From positions 8,141,230-8,205,229 of the forward strand of contig NC_034412.1 in assembly GCF_002078875.1 (NCBI RefSeq): a DNA stretch of 64,000 bases. Direction: 5' to 3'. The position numbers were made by a program, and so were the translations under genes. The number at the start of each line of letters is the position of its first letter. Position 1 is the stretch's first letter. The DNA comes from Numida meleagris. Its lineage: Eukaryota > Chordata > Aves > Galliformes > Numididae. This document shows, one piece after another, positions 11,901-24,241 of this stretch. The notes beneath the pieces are model-generated. The model saw only the letters and a program-made list of their open reading frames with translations. It was not told the DNA's origin and did not search any database.

Positions 11901-13905
11901 TTCTTTCAGCAGTTTGGTTTCATTTTAATTTTAAAAGCAACTGATGTGATGGTAGAGGGAATGATTGTAGCAGCTTGTTTTGGAGCCCGTGTCATTAGGA
12001 GAAGCCTCCCCAGCTGATTAGTTCAATAACTCTGAACTGCACGCTAATGATGCTCTCTGTTCCGTCGCATTGCTGGGATAGAGCTTACTGTGCTTTAAGC
12101 CGTGACAGCATACAAGATTGGAGATGTCACATATTGCATAAATAAGGGTGGAAATCTTGCGTTAGACACTTTGTACTAAGGTGGCATTTAAAAAAACACA
12201 GATCTGTCAACAGAACAGGTAGGGCTTAAATTGCTTCACTAGATCAAACTAAATTAATGTCCTACTGGTAGTGCTCGTTGATGTAGCTGTGTAACCAGAG
12301 AGTTAAATCTTGTCTCTGCTGAACTTTACAAAGCCATACAGCCTGTGAATTTGTGGTAATGGGAGGAATGAAGGCTTAGTGAATGATTCTTTAAGCTATT
12401 AATCATGAGACTGGCATCATCATTGTCTTTATTACATTCATAATTTAAAAATCCTATCATGGAGGAGGAAACATGGATGCTTGTTAAATATATTATTTCA
12501 CTGGAAAGTGCTAAGAAATCAGATCATTAAAGTACAAAATCATAAGAGATGCTAGAACCTTGCCAGGAACAATAATGACTATTTATATGTAATAGGCATC
12601 GGGAGGGAAAGAGATGGGTCTGGTTTGCTTGAGCCTGAACCTAATGGATTTTATGAGTAACCAACTAGAAGGATTTGGGGGTTGAATTTCGTTTTCAGAG
12701 CGTGCAATATGACAAACTGTAGAACTCAATCTGTTGCAAACTGAGTGAAATATCCTGATATAAACGGACTTGTTTTCTCTGAACACAAGTAAGCGGGGGG
12801 GGGGGGGGGGGTTGCGAAGCAACTCCTGCTCCTGCCTGGCATTCCGGTGAGTTCTTAATTGTTGTGTTTGAGTTCGGCTTTGCTGGTAACTCATCTCCCT
12901 AACGCAGCGCTTTCCTGAGGCTCCAGACCTTACGTAGTGCTTCCTTCCAGGCAGCTTTGGGAGGAGGCTGGGAGGAAAGGGGATCGAGGCTCTGCACTGC
13001 GTTGTGTTAAATGTGTCACGGAGCGAAGGGCAGGAGGGAAGCTGAGCTTTAAATAAGATGTGTTTAACTGGATAATGTAGGTCGGGTCATGTTTATGGTA
13101 TATGAGCTTGATACAGACAAGGAGCTGCCTTGTTTATGGAAGCCTTTGGGATTAGTGAGAGAGAAACCTGGGGAAGAGGTGTCTTCTGCCGGGCCCACTG
13201 CTGTGCTGCGCACGCAGGGACAGTGTCTTGCTTCAAGTCTGTGCATTTTAGGTCAACATAATGCAGGCAGCGACGGCAGCTAAAGAGGAAACTCCCAGCA
13301 CAGCATTCAGCTGAGCATCACGTTTGTTCAGGACGGTTGCGGCTTGACAATTTATCCTCAGCATCTCTGACAGCTCCAGCCTATTGAGAAGCAGACAGGC
13401 GTGCTCCTGCTCCGCTGCCAGCACTGCCTGGAGGCTCGTACAGACGGTGCTGATTCCAGCTCACCTTTCAGCTGCTGGCTTCCTTGGCTTTTCTGTTTTG
13501 TTTGTTGTGAAACAAAGAAGTCTGGGCTACAGAGAAGTTTCAAAGTGTGCCTTCAACGAGCGTATTCCTGTCTTGTTCAGGAGCCCTGACTTTGTAGATA
13601 TGCCTTCAGTTTTGCATGCTCAAATGCTGCTGTTTCTCACGCAATTAGTGTAAGAAGGCAATCTTTAAATGCTGCTATGAAAGGGCAGAGAGCAGACTTC
13701 AGGGCTCGGTTTTTGGCCGAGTTTGGGGTTTTGTCCTTTGCTGGATCACACTTCAGACGAATGTTTTTTTTTTCCCACTTTAGAGCCTAAATGCAGCTAA
13801 ATTATTATTGTTTTTTTTTTAAAAGCTTTGGGCTAATGAAATGCAATGCCTCAGATTTATGGCCACCGAGCCTTCTTTTAGACGCTGAGACTGTCCCTAG
13901 GCAGG
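11901..13905. other. Intergenic, no gene seen; AT-rich block and G17 run
   Basis: No coding exon is recognised. The part at about 12,380-12,560 is AT-rich with TTAATCATGA and TTATTACATTC motifs and could be a non-coding element. GC content rises from about 12,890 towards the CpG-rich segment that follows. Confidence 0.6.
12795..12811 (+). repeat. Homopolymer run of 17 G
   Basis: There are seventeen consecutive G after AAGC at 12791-12794. Such runs are rare and unstable and easily miscounted in assemblies, so the exact length is uncertain. Confidence 0.9.
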
Positions 13906-14290
13906 ATGCCTCCATTTTTAGAGCGATGTCCTTGGAGAGGATCGCCGCTATTTAGAAACCTGGGAGCACGCCCTGTCGGTTCCCCAGGCCGCCGTTTGAT
14001 TGCTTTAACAGATCACTGTACATCGGAGCACGCGGATCCCGGGGAGGCTCCTGGCGGGGAGGGGCGGGCGCCCTTTCCTGCAGCTCCCAGGGTGCCGGGG
14101 TGCAGGCTGAGCCCGCTGCTTGCCCCGGCTGCTCTGCGGCCGCCAGATGTCACGCACACACCGTCCCAGCCCCGCGTGTGCCGGTTGCGTGTCGCCTGCC
14201 ACGTTGGTTGCGTTCTCGCACGTTTCCCAGCTAAATCTGCACCGCACTCGCGGAAGGAATGCGTGTGTTAAACCAAACGCCGCCCTTCCA
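13906..14290. promoter_or_regulatory. CpG-island-like segment in the desert
   Basis: By hand I count about 29 CpG in 13,981-14,280 at roughly 60% GC, so observed CpG is close to expected. Surrounding sequence is strongly CpG-depleted. The segment is followed by a donor-like CAT|GTAAGTG at 14336. A promoter or enhancer island is possible, but no coding exon or known gene start is recognised. Confidence 0.5.
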
Positions 14291-17200
14291 TCCACCCTCC
14301 ATCAAATCCACTGAAAATCCTTCTGTATCAAACATGTAAGTGTTTGGCTCCGGCACGATTACTCCGGAGTCCCATCAATTTTACAAATTGACCGAAACGT
14401 TTTTTGGTAGAGAAGTCGTGCATACCAGAAGTCTTTAGTCTGATCAAACTGCTGCCTTGCTATAGATCATGACTGTTATTTTTATAGCTCTGTATTACCA
14501 TGGCAAATGCTGGTGGTAGAGGGGGGAGAAACCACATCAGTAGCTACTTCTGTCTGATTTGTGGTCGCATGCTCACAACTTGACATGGTTTTGCAAATAA
14601 CTAAACAAAACCAGGAATTCGTTTAGGGGGAAAAAAGGGGGAAAAAATCCCCAGAAAACTGCTGCATCAAATGTCTTGTGTGGAGAGTCTGACTTGCTCG
14701 CAGTTTGGATCTTTCAGTGGAAAATGGTTCAGAGCAGGAATGGGAAGCAGTTGCCCTCTGCGAGGCTGCGCTGTGGCTGTCGGCTGCTGCCGAACGCTGT
14801 GACAGCCCCTGGGCCATGAATCTGTTGGAGTTCTGATTTAATTGCTGGTGTCTGCTCGGGCTTTAGCCTAAATTTAGGAACGTTCATGGCTGCTTTTTCT
14901 CTATAATACCTTTATAAATTCCTGTATAATCTGATCTCTAATTTTAAAGCCATCTGTCATTTCTGAGCCGTATAGTTTCTAGCTTTAAAAGATCCTGCTG
15001 AAGGAAAATTTAAATTCAAGGCCTACTGAAAACGCATTTTTCTTTAAATTATTTATCAGTAAAAATGTCTTTGAATGTGTATTTCTGCAGCTGCTGAGAG
15101 TAGGAGTGTGGGTGGGTTGGGATTGGATGGCTCAGGTTGGGTTGGGATGGGATGGGATGCCTGGGTTAGTGCTGGCACCAGAGCCCAGGGCAGCAGTAGG
15201 ACATGGCTGTGCCCCTCACCCCACTGTCAGTGACCCTCCAGGATGTCCCCTGCCTGGCACATGCCGTGCTGCTCCTCTTCACTAGGTGGCATTGCTTCCT
15301 AGTCTAAAAGTTTCCAAATACTTCATTAATTATGCTAATCCACGCAGTGGACAGAAAGTGAACTGCACTGCGACGGCTTTGCCCTTGGATCCTTTTTATC
15401 CCATCTCCTTCGCAGATGGGATTTCTCGGGTTGACAGAGGTCTGCAGCATCCTTGCCCCAGCTGTGGGAGTTCTGGGTCTGGGGAAGGCTTTGGCTTGGA
15501 AGATTTCAGTGAGCACGTTGGGACAATGCGGCATGCTCTGACTTTGCTGTCCATAGCCAGCTCTGCTCCGCGGTCCCAAACACGTAGGTCAGTGCCCTCC
15601 TAAGTTATTCTTCACTACAAAGCAAAAGAATGTGCTGTGGGGTGGCTGCAGAGAGGGGAAGCCCTGCTCTGCTCAGGCACTGTTGGCATGGGCACCCTTC
15701 CCGACACTTGGCCAGCGCAGGGGTGCTGGGTTGGCCATGTGTTTGCGTGTTTCCCGGGTAGCCCTGTTGTTCTGCATTCTTCAGCCCTTCCCTGCTCCTT
15801 TCTCTCCCTCCTCCTTGCCTTAATGATACATCAGTCAATTAAGGGCTGAAGCACAGTGGATTTAAGATGCCTATCTGTTGCCAGCGGGAATTAATTGGAG
15901 CCTTTGGTAGGCTTTAAAGCAAGGAGAGGAATTTTGGCTTCAGGGGCCCATTTTAGTACCAGGAATACTTGGTCTGCCCATAGAACACATCACAAGGGAA
16001 GTCAGCATGGCCTCTGCAGGGTGCAGCTCTGCAGGGCGGAGGTGCCAGCTCCATACCTTCCAGCCCAGCTTTCCCGGCTGCTTCTCAGCCTGAGATCCTG
16101 ATGCTCAGACATTGCTCTGCTCTGCTCTGATGGAAAGATGAGACAGAGTAGGTTTGGAACATGACTTCTCATGAATGAGCAAGATAAAAATAAATGTAAA
16201 TTGAAGATCCTGTTTCTCATGTGTATTTTATTAAAAACTACAGAGTTGTTCATTCTTGCTGTGTAGTATAATTGCTAAAATATGATTTGTAACCAAATAT
16301 AGCTGCTCGCATTAAATATGGCACTGCTTCTTACTGGGGAGGATGATACGGTAAAGGAATGCTCATTTAAACAATTACATGGCTCCATTTTTGAATTCAA
16401 AACCTCCGCTCTTTTACTTTCAAAAAAGTGAACGTAGCGTTGAGATGTTTTTTAACCTGAATTTTGCTGATCGGCAGTTGGATGAAGATTGGCATGCAAT
16501 TAGAATATAGAGAATACTTTTGAAACTGTCTAAATACGGAAATGAAGCTTGTCAAAGCGTGTTCTGCATTTCTAAGGGATTGAGGAGAAGGTAACAAACG
16601 TGACAGGTCCTGGTCTGGACAGGGCGTGTTTTATCGGCTGTCCGGGGACTCTGCAGCTCTGAAGAGGGTTTCCAGAAAATCTCACGTGGGAGACCAGGGG
16701 TCTGCATCTACTGGTTTGGTGCATGGAGAATGGTGGTATAAGGAGATGAGCTTTCTTTGTGACAAAGTGTGCAAGTACTTGCGTTAAAGTATATAAATTC
16801 ATCCTTTGTTCCAGTCCAGAGGCTGACACTGACTGCGAGCTGTATGTTAAAGTTAAGGATGCTTGCTTGCTTTCTGATTATGCAGCCCATTAAAAATCCC
16901 ACATCCCTGACACCGTGAAGGCTGAGTGAAGGCAGCGAATCTCAGTTTGTGTAGGTAATAGATTACACCTAGCTTCTTGCTTCAGTGCGTTCTGCTGCAT
17001 TCATATTTAGAGGCAAGTTATTAAAAAAAAAAAAAAAGACATGCAGATGTTTGATTCCAGTCACCTCATTAGCCTCTGTTTCTTTAAAAAAAAACCCTCT
17101 AGTTGGTGATGACCTGAGAGAAGGCTGCGAGCCGGTTGCTGTTGTGCTGTGCATGGCACGGTTCCCGAGGTCTCCTTGCTTCTCTGCCTTAAATACTTGC

Positions 17201-18050
17201 TGGCTGAAGCTCGATGCTGATTAGCGAGTCAGCGTGTTGTGGCAGTCCTCGAGTGCAGGAAAATGCCTTTTCAAACCTCTGGTGTTTCCCAGGGGCTTCA
17301 AGAGCGAGTCTCATGTCCATATCTTTAATTCCTGAGGACCCCTCTTGTGAGAGCTAGATGTAAGCTGTTGGAGAGACGTGTCTAAAAATCAATAGTCCTG
17401 GAAAAGAGTAAACAAGTTCCCTCTGATCTGAGATGAATGTCTCCCGGAGCCTGTGGGGCCCTGGGGAGCCCCATCCAACCGCCCTTGCTGCTGCCCCAGT
17501 GCCAGAGCTCTCGTCTGGGGGAAGAGAACAATCGCGTTTAATTTGGAGCGCTTTGAGGAAGCGATAACTCTTCCATTAGAGCTTTTTGGGTCATTGGGTA
17601 GCCTTATATAATTCCAACCTTATCTAAACAAAAACATTGCCTTTGGTTAGGTGTCTCCGAAGCCACGCTTCTCAAAGCTCGTTCAACAAAATGTTTAAAG
17701 ATTTTTATTTGCGTCCCAAAGGTGGAAATAAAACGACTTCAAAATGTCAGAAACGCTGCTGCTTGATGAACTGAGGTCACGAGTAAACGCCGGGTACTGT
17801 AACAAGTGTTTGCACTGCTGCCTTTTAAAGTACGTGTGCAATGCTCGAGCTGCTGAACAAAGAGCGTGCATTTTGGAAGCGGGGAAGCAGCGATGGGAAG
17901 CAGGAGTCCTTGGTCCGCTCCTCCTTGCTTCTTCCGCAGTTGATTTTTGTTGTTTTAAGATCTCGTGGTGTAAATAATTCTAATGAAAAGGAGAAAATTG
18001 CTGGGTACAGTTCATCACCGGAGGTGTTTACAAGCTTCGATGGCTTCTTG
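14291..18050. other. Intergenic, no gene seen
   Basis: AT-rich blocks (about 14,330-15,090 and 16,120-16,560) alternate with GC-richer sequence. A degenerate GGGTTGGGAT simple repeat lies at about 15,105-15,165. A 15-base A run lies at about 17,024-17,038. Open frames here lack any recognisable protein. Confidence 0.6.
15279..15292 (+). promoter_or_regulatory. Candidate CTCF site
   Basis: TCACTAGGTGGCAT matches 12 of 14 positions of the CTCF core CCASYAGRKGGCRS, including the central AGGTGGCA. This is a motif match by eye only. Confidence 0.3.
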
Positions 18051-18710
18051 TAATAGGGGAGCGCGAGGTGCGCCGCGGCCCTGGGAGGCTGTGTGGGGCC
18101 GGGTCCCTGCCCGCAGCCTCTCGTGGTGCTGGGGGGCTGCCTGGGCTGCCCTCTGTCCCCTAGCGCGCTGTGTCCCCCTGACAGCAGTGGTTTTGCCTTC
18201 CTGCTTTGTAAACTGAAGGCTGGGCAGCCGTTCCCTTGCCAAAGCTAATGCTTCATCCTCCCCACGCTGTTTCCTCAAAAATGTGATCCTGAGAGATGGG
18301 GGAGGTACGTGTTTGTGCGGCGAGGGGGACCAGGGGCCTTGAGCACGGCCGCGGTGCATCCCACGGCGTGCCTGAGCGCTGCGGGTCCATCTCGCGGAGC
18401 GTTTGCCTTTGGCCTTCGGTTCTGCCTGTTCCTTGCTTGGGTCAGCAGTCCCGCCTGCAGAGCAGCTTTCTGCCGGCGCTGCGTGCAGCCGTGCCGATGG
18501 TGATCTCAGAGCGATGCCCTTCCCCGACCTTCCGCCCCACCGTGCGGGTGCGGCCCAGCGGTGTGTGGGTCACGGAGCCGTCCTGGGGCTGTCCCTGTGC
18601 CACAGCGCGACAGGAGGCACCTCCGGGCCTGGCTGCCGCAGCAGGAACCTCCGCGGGCTGCAGCGGGCGTTCGAGGGGGTCCGTAATGCTTTGCAGACCA
18701 ATTTTCTCTC
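18051..18710. promoter_or_regulatory. CpG-rich segment without a recognised gene
   Basis: CpG is dense at 18,058-18,120 (GCGCGAGGTGCGCCGCGG) and again through 18,300-18,700, where I count roughly 40 in 400 bases. Several long open frames on both strands are the expected by-product of high GC. It may be an orphan CpG island. Confidence 0.45.
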
Positions 18711-21700
18711 TGTTATTGTTTCAAACTCCCTGTTAGCTGTTCCCGCTTCCCAGGTTTCCGTGTGTTTCAAATTATTTTCCCCAGAGGCATCGGCGGCATT
18801 TTTCCAAATTGAATCTCATTTATTTTCTACCCAGGTTTCCAATCTCTCTGGGGCCCTTTGTATTATTTCGCAGTCCGCACTGCCGCGTACAATATATCCT
18901 AATTTAGTATCGTCTGTGAATTATATTAACGTGCCCTTTAGTTCCTCCTGTATTTAATGAAGATATTTCCAGCAGAAAAAAAAAAAAAAAAAGAAAAAAA
19001 CCCTCTCTAAACTATGTTTTATTAAAATACGAAGGTAGAGGCTTAAAAACTCCTCCATGGGTTCCCAATGTGAGTTCTGTGAGGAAAAAAAAAAAGAAAA
19101 ATAAAAAAGAAATATTTGGCTTTTTTTTTTTTTAATAAGAGAAAACCTTCAAAATCTGCGAGTTGGTGGGTATGGAAACAATTGGCTTCACAGTGAGCGG
19201 AGCGCTGTGTCCCTGTGCGGTGAGCCCTGCACGCTGCAGTCCCTGAGGGTGATGGAGACGTTGCCCGTGTTTCTGCAGCACCGTTGTCCCGAGCCACCAC
19301 CAAACCCGCGTTTGAATTTCTCCATAAACGTGTTCGCTTTCCCTCCGTGACCTTTTTGGGTTTGCTCTCTGTGGCTGCTCTAGCAAACATGTACACTGGC
19401 AGGAGCGATGCTGAAGCAGCATGTTTTAATGCAAACGGTGCCGGCTTATTCATAGGAAGCGACTTTCAAATTCATAATCATGAATACTTGCACGGTAAGG
19501 CTGATTCTGTTGTGAGCTTTTATTTATAAGCTGAGAAGCAGTGCCTGGTGGTGCCTCTGTGTCAGAGAGTGAGCTGTGCTATGGGAGCCGCGTGTCCTAG
19601 CGAAGCAGCTCCGATTTCTGACTGTGAAGGGGGAACAGCGCTGGCAGCGGGTGATTTGCTGGGGATACGTCTGCTGAAATATTTGCTGCATAATTTCTAG
19701 CAAGGAGAAATTTCATGGAGGCTCTGATCTGCTTGTGAACAGAAATAAGGTGTGAATGGGATGAATAAATTGTTCTCTGCAAATGGTTTGCGAGCTCGGG
19801 AGGATTTCTTGAGAAGCGCTGCTGTATTCACTCCTCTGTGTGCTGGTGCTCAGCTCCTGTGTGCAGATGGGCGCTGGGGAGAGCTGCACGAAATGCCTTT
19901 CTTCCAGCACGTGCTGACTGCTGGCCACCAAACTGAGGGCTTCACCGTCTGTGCCTCTCTGTCCCCTTTCCATTGGTATTGCCATCTTTCAGCATCACAC
20001 CACGAGCCTTTTCCCTGTGGATGGAAGGGTTTCCCCAGCCCCCGGGCTGTGACATGGGGCTGTGCCAGGGACTTCCCTGCTGTCTCTGAGGGTGGGTCGG
20101 GGATGCTGTGGGTGCTGCCATGCTGGTGTGCAGCAGCTGTAGGAAACTAGAGGAGCCGTGGGGCTGTTCTGGGAAACACCAAGGGAGATCCTTGAGGTTT
20201 CTGGAGTGCAGCATCCCATGGACAGAACCACGGGGTCCAGCAGGAGCGATGCCATTGGCAATACTGGGAGCAGTGATGGGCTCAGTGCTCAGGAGCTGCC
20301 AGGTAGGTCCTTGCTTGTCACTGCCTGATGGCCGCTTTGGTGGCAGGGCTGTGGGGCATGTGTGCCTGCTCCTGTGCCAGAGATGCAGCATAGCTGCTGC
20401 AATGCCTCGTGGGGTTTTAGAGGCATTAAAATGAAAGCTTGCCCTCTTCAGCATTACTTTGTGGAGACTTGAGGCCCTCAGGACTTGCTCCATCTGTTTC
20501 TGGCTCATGCCTGCAGAGAGGTGCCTGGCTTAAAGAATACCTTCTCCTCTCACGGACAGGGACAGAGTTCCCTTTGGTTTCACCTGAGCAGATGAGAGCC
20601 TGATTGCCCGTCCCCAGGTGCTGATTCCCATCTTTCACGGAACTAAAACCTTCCGGAAAGAGTGTCTAAAAGACACATCATGTGAAGCGGTAATGTTTGC
20701 ACTGGGACTCATACATCAGCACATACAGGTGTGGAAAAAGCTGGCCCATCTACCAGCTTAGCAGCCTCAGGTCTGATGAAGCTGTGCTTTACTTGTTCTA
20801 CCCAAAGGCTGCATCCACCTCTTGCCATCCAAACTGCCTTTCCTTTAGGTCTTTGCCATAAAGGTTCCAGCTCCAGAGATATCGTGTCCCATGTGCCCCA
20901 CGGGCCTGCCCACAGCCTGCAGCCACGCCAGCTCGGGGTGAATTCCCTGTGCTGCCTCAGCTCATCCCCCATTTTGAAGTGGCCCCCTCCTGGGGGGCAG
21001 ACGTCTCCCTGTGAGGTGTATGGCCTGCAGTCACCACAAGCTGTGGGAAATGCTGGCCGTGGGTTGGCCCATCCTTAGGGACAGATCTGGACCCGCGTCG
21101 TTCTGCGCCGTGGGCCAAATACCGCATTTTCTGACCCAACGTCCTTCCTCCGCTTTATCAATAATTTTAATCATTTTAATAACGTCCCCTTGCACGGATT
21201 GGATTACAATTAGGGAATGTCAGAGCCTTGTTATCATCTAATTAGAGTCACATTTCAGCCAAAGAGAAAGGCAGATCTTCAGGCGCTGCCTCGTGCGGTG
21301 CAATGGGAAGAGCACAGTGATGCAAACCAGCTGCAGGCCGAGCCGTGGGGCACGGGGCAGGCCGGGCTGTGGGGCATGGGATAGGCCGGGTGCTGGGCCC
21401 TGCTCGTGGCCCTCTGAACCCTCTGAGACCCACGGAAAGGTGCAGTCCAGCACACACAGTGCTGCTGTCAGGCCTGCCCCTGACGGCCCCAGCAGCCGAA
21501 GGGTCAGCACGACAACACAACACAAACCAAACCAAACACCGCCTCGTGCTGCCAGAATGCCTTTATCACTCTTTGGTGGAAGAGGGAGACATTTTGGGCT
21601 GGGAGAGAGAGCCGTTCCCCTCTGCGAGCAGCGATGGGCAGAAATGGAGGAGGAGGAGGAGGAGGAGGAGGAGAAGGGCCGGGTTTCTTTTTTCCCAGAT

Positions 21701-24063
21701 CAGTGTAATCCAAATGCTTTCCAGAGCTGGGGGAAAGAGAGTGGGGTTTCTTTAATCGAAATGAAAACCATCTCTGATTTCCTTTTAAAGCGTGCTAAAA
21801 CGTTTCATTCGACCTGATGCGAAGCGTTGCATTTCATTTTGAGTTTTAATTAATTTTGTGATCCTTTCATTAAGCTAATTTCAAAGGAGAAATGTTTCTC
21901 TTAAAACTGGAAGTCAGAACATTTTGAAGATCGTCTCTGCCTCTAGACGCTGCTTTAAAGCATCAGCTGCTTTACTCTCTGTCTAGAAACCCAGGTTAAT
22001 TCCCTCCTTTACAGAGTCACCAAATGCTTTGGGAGTTAAAACTAAAGAAAGGGCCTTGTTCCTCAGCGAGTGAGCGCTGCTGCCTGTGATCCTGCGATGA
22101 AAGGAGATGGTCTCACCTCAGCCCTCCCTGCTGCTGGAAGCACTCAGGTGCTGGGGGGCAGAGAGGCAGCCCGCCCCGGGTCGGCGCTGGGGTACAGCAC
22201 AGAGCATGGAAGGGCTTCCTGCTGCAAGGCTGAGCATGTGGCGGGTGTGTATGGTCACCACGTCTTGCTTGGCTGCTGTGTGCATTAGCATCAGCACTAG
22301 CCGGGAGCTTTGGGTCCTGCCTGCATCTGCATCGAGCGCCGCTGGCACCACGGGCACTTGAGACCCTCTGACAATTTCCCAGGTTTTATGCTTTAACGCT
22401 TTGCTTTTCTCAGTCAATTAAAAAAAAAGAAAAAGAAAAAAACACTGACAGGTTTGAAGTTATACAAATGTTTACATGCTATTGTGGCCAGTAAATCCCA
22501 CTCTGTGGTCCCACGGGTTTCCCTGAGCCATCTGGGCACATCTGAGCTCGAAGCATTCCTATGGGTAGGAGCAAAAAAAAAAAAAAAAAAAAGGAAGAAA
22601 AGCATTAAAATTTCACCAAGCTGCACCACGGTCTCAGGAGATGGGTGCCTGGCTGCTGCTCTTCTGCTGTCCCTCGGCACCCAGAAATCACTGACATTAG
22701 TGTGAAGGAGATGCTCGACCTCTGCTGAGCCCTAAATGACCACACATGTCTGCTGGGGCACAGCAGGACTGTACCATGAGAGCCCCCTGCCCCACGTTGA
22801 CCGGCTCCACCAGATCCAACCTCCAGCTCCACAGTGCTCGTAATTCCCAGTTAAAAGGCTGTGGGTGATGGCAAGAACGTGCTGTATTGTGTTGGGGAGA
22901 AGGAGAGCTGGCCGGCACTGAACCCATCAGATGAAGCAGGACTGCGTGGGACTCAAATCATTCTGGAACTTAGCAGTGCCTTTGCTCCCAGAATGAAAAC
23001 TGGCAAGGTAGGCTGTAGGTTTTTCTGGATCCCTTGCTGGTGCTTTAAGTTCGGGTTACAATGGGATTGCTGGGTGTCAGTCCAGCCATTGGGTCACAGG
23101 GAGGCAGCGGTGGAGCGCTGGCACCGTTGTACATTGATCTCCTGGGGTACTCTTTTTGAAGGGCCTCCTGGCTCCCTCCCATCCACCCTGAATTTGAGGC
23201 TCTATGCTCTGGTCTCAGCAACCTGCATCTGGCCTGAAGTGCTTTGGGGTGCTTTGGGGAGACCTGGCTCAAACTGCAGTGCTCAGCAGACAGCTGCAAT
23301 TCCTGTCCCGCTGCTCCCGGTTCCTGGGAACTCTCCTGGCAGGCAGGCAGCAATCTCAGTGAGTCATGCTGAAGGAAGCCAGCCCCACTTCAGCCCAGCA
23401 GCATATTTGGACTGGTAAGAGGCTGGCACGAGAGCTGAGAGGTCCCTGTGCCTGTGCCAGGCTGCACTCTCTGTTTCCCTGCTGCACCGTGCTCCCGCTT
23501 GCTGCCATCACCTTGGGGTGAACTCATCGTGCTGGGGGCACACTTGCACCCTGCCTGGGATGGGATGAGGTGGGGGCTGCTCCCAGCCCTGTTCTCCCCA
23601 TGGGGCTGGATTTGGCCCCACTCCTTCGTAGCTCAGCCCCGTGTGGCCCTTGTTTTGTTGCACACCAATTTTGTGGCTGGATACTGGGCTCTGTTTGCCT
23701 GGAAACCCGGGCAGCTTCACAGCAATGTGAGCTGGGCACCCAGACACGTGGGTGAGATGGGGAACTGCATCCGCTCACACCTACATCTGCGCATACACGC
23801 CGCTACGTGCTCAGAAATGCCAGCTTTTATCAGCTGCGCCTACTTCTGGAGCCACCTGGTTAATTTATCAGCAGAGAGGCTTTAACTCGCTAAAAATCTT
23901 ATTTCCATATTCTTCCCAGATGGTCAAGATGCCACCGAGACAGCTGGGAAGTAAATAACTTCTTTGCACAGCCGACCGTTGGCCTCGCCAATGGCTGCGG
24001 AGCCCGCGCCAGCTGGGGACGCACACGGAGCCGTGTGGATGATGGCAATGGGACGGCCCCTCG
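18711..24063. other. Intergenic, no gene seen
   Basis: The segment contains AT-rich stretches at 18,770-19,140 (with A and T runs) and 21,120-21,260 (TAAT-rich, enhancer-like), a GAG/GGA trinucleotide run at about 21,648-21,676, and a 20-base A run at 22,573-22,592. No coding exon or CR1 element is recognised. Confidence 0.6.
21336..21398. repeat. 24-bp tandem repeat, about 2.6 copies
   Basis: Two 24-base units beginning GGCCGAGCCGTGGGGC (21336-21359) and GGCCGGGCTGTGGGGC (21360-21383) are followed by a partial third. The copies differ at a few positions, so the array is not recent. Confidence 0.6.
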
Positions 24064-24064
24064 G

Positions 24065-24241
24065 CGAGCGATGGAGGCACGGGGTGAGGCTGTGAGGGGG
24101 GCAGAGAGCAGGGCCGAGCGATGGAGGCACGGGGTGAGGCTGTGAGGGGGGCAGAGAGCAGGGCCGAGCGATGGAGGCACGGGGTGAGGCTGTGAGGGGG
24201 GCAGAGAGCAGGGCCGAGCGATGGAGGCACGGGGTGAGGCT
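24065..24241. repeat. 50-bp tandem repeat, about 3.5 identical copies
   Basis: The unit begins ATGGAGGCACGGGGTGAGGC and ends GGGCCGAGCG. Copies start at 24071, 24121 and 24171, with a partial copy at 24221-24241. I see no differences among the three full units, so expansion is recent or the array is being homogenised. Copy number is probably variable between individuals. The period is not a multiple of three, which creates parallel repetitive open frames on the minus strand; these are not genes. Confidence 0.95.

Noticed and set aside
12583..12894. Minus-strand frame with a poly-proline run
   Set aside because: The prolines are the complement of the 17-G homopolymer; nothing else protein-like is present.
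24065..24241. Regular repeats considered as a CRISPR-like or coding repeat
   Set aside because: The units are head-to-tail with no spacers, and the host is a vertebrate; this is a simple minisatellite.
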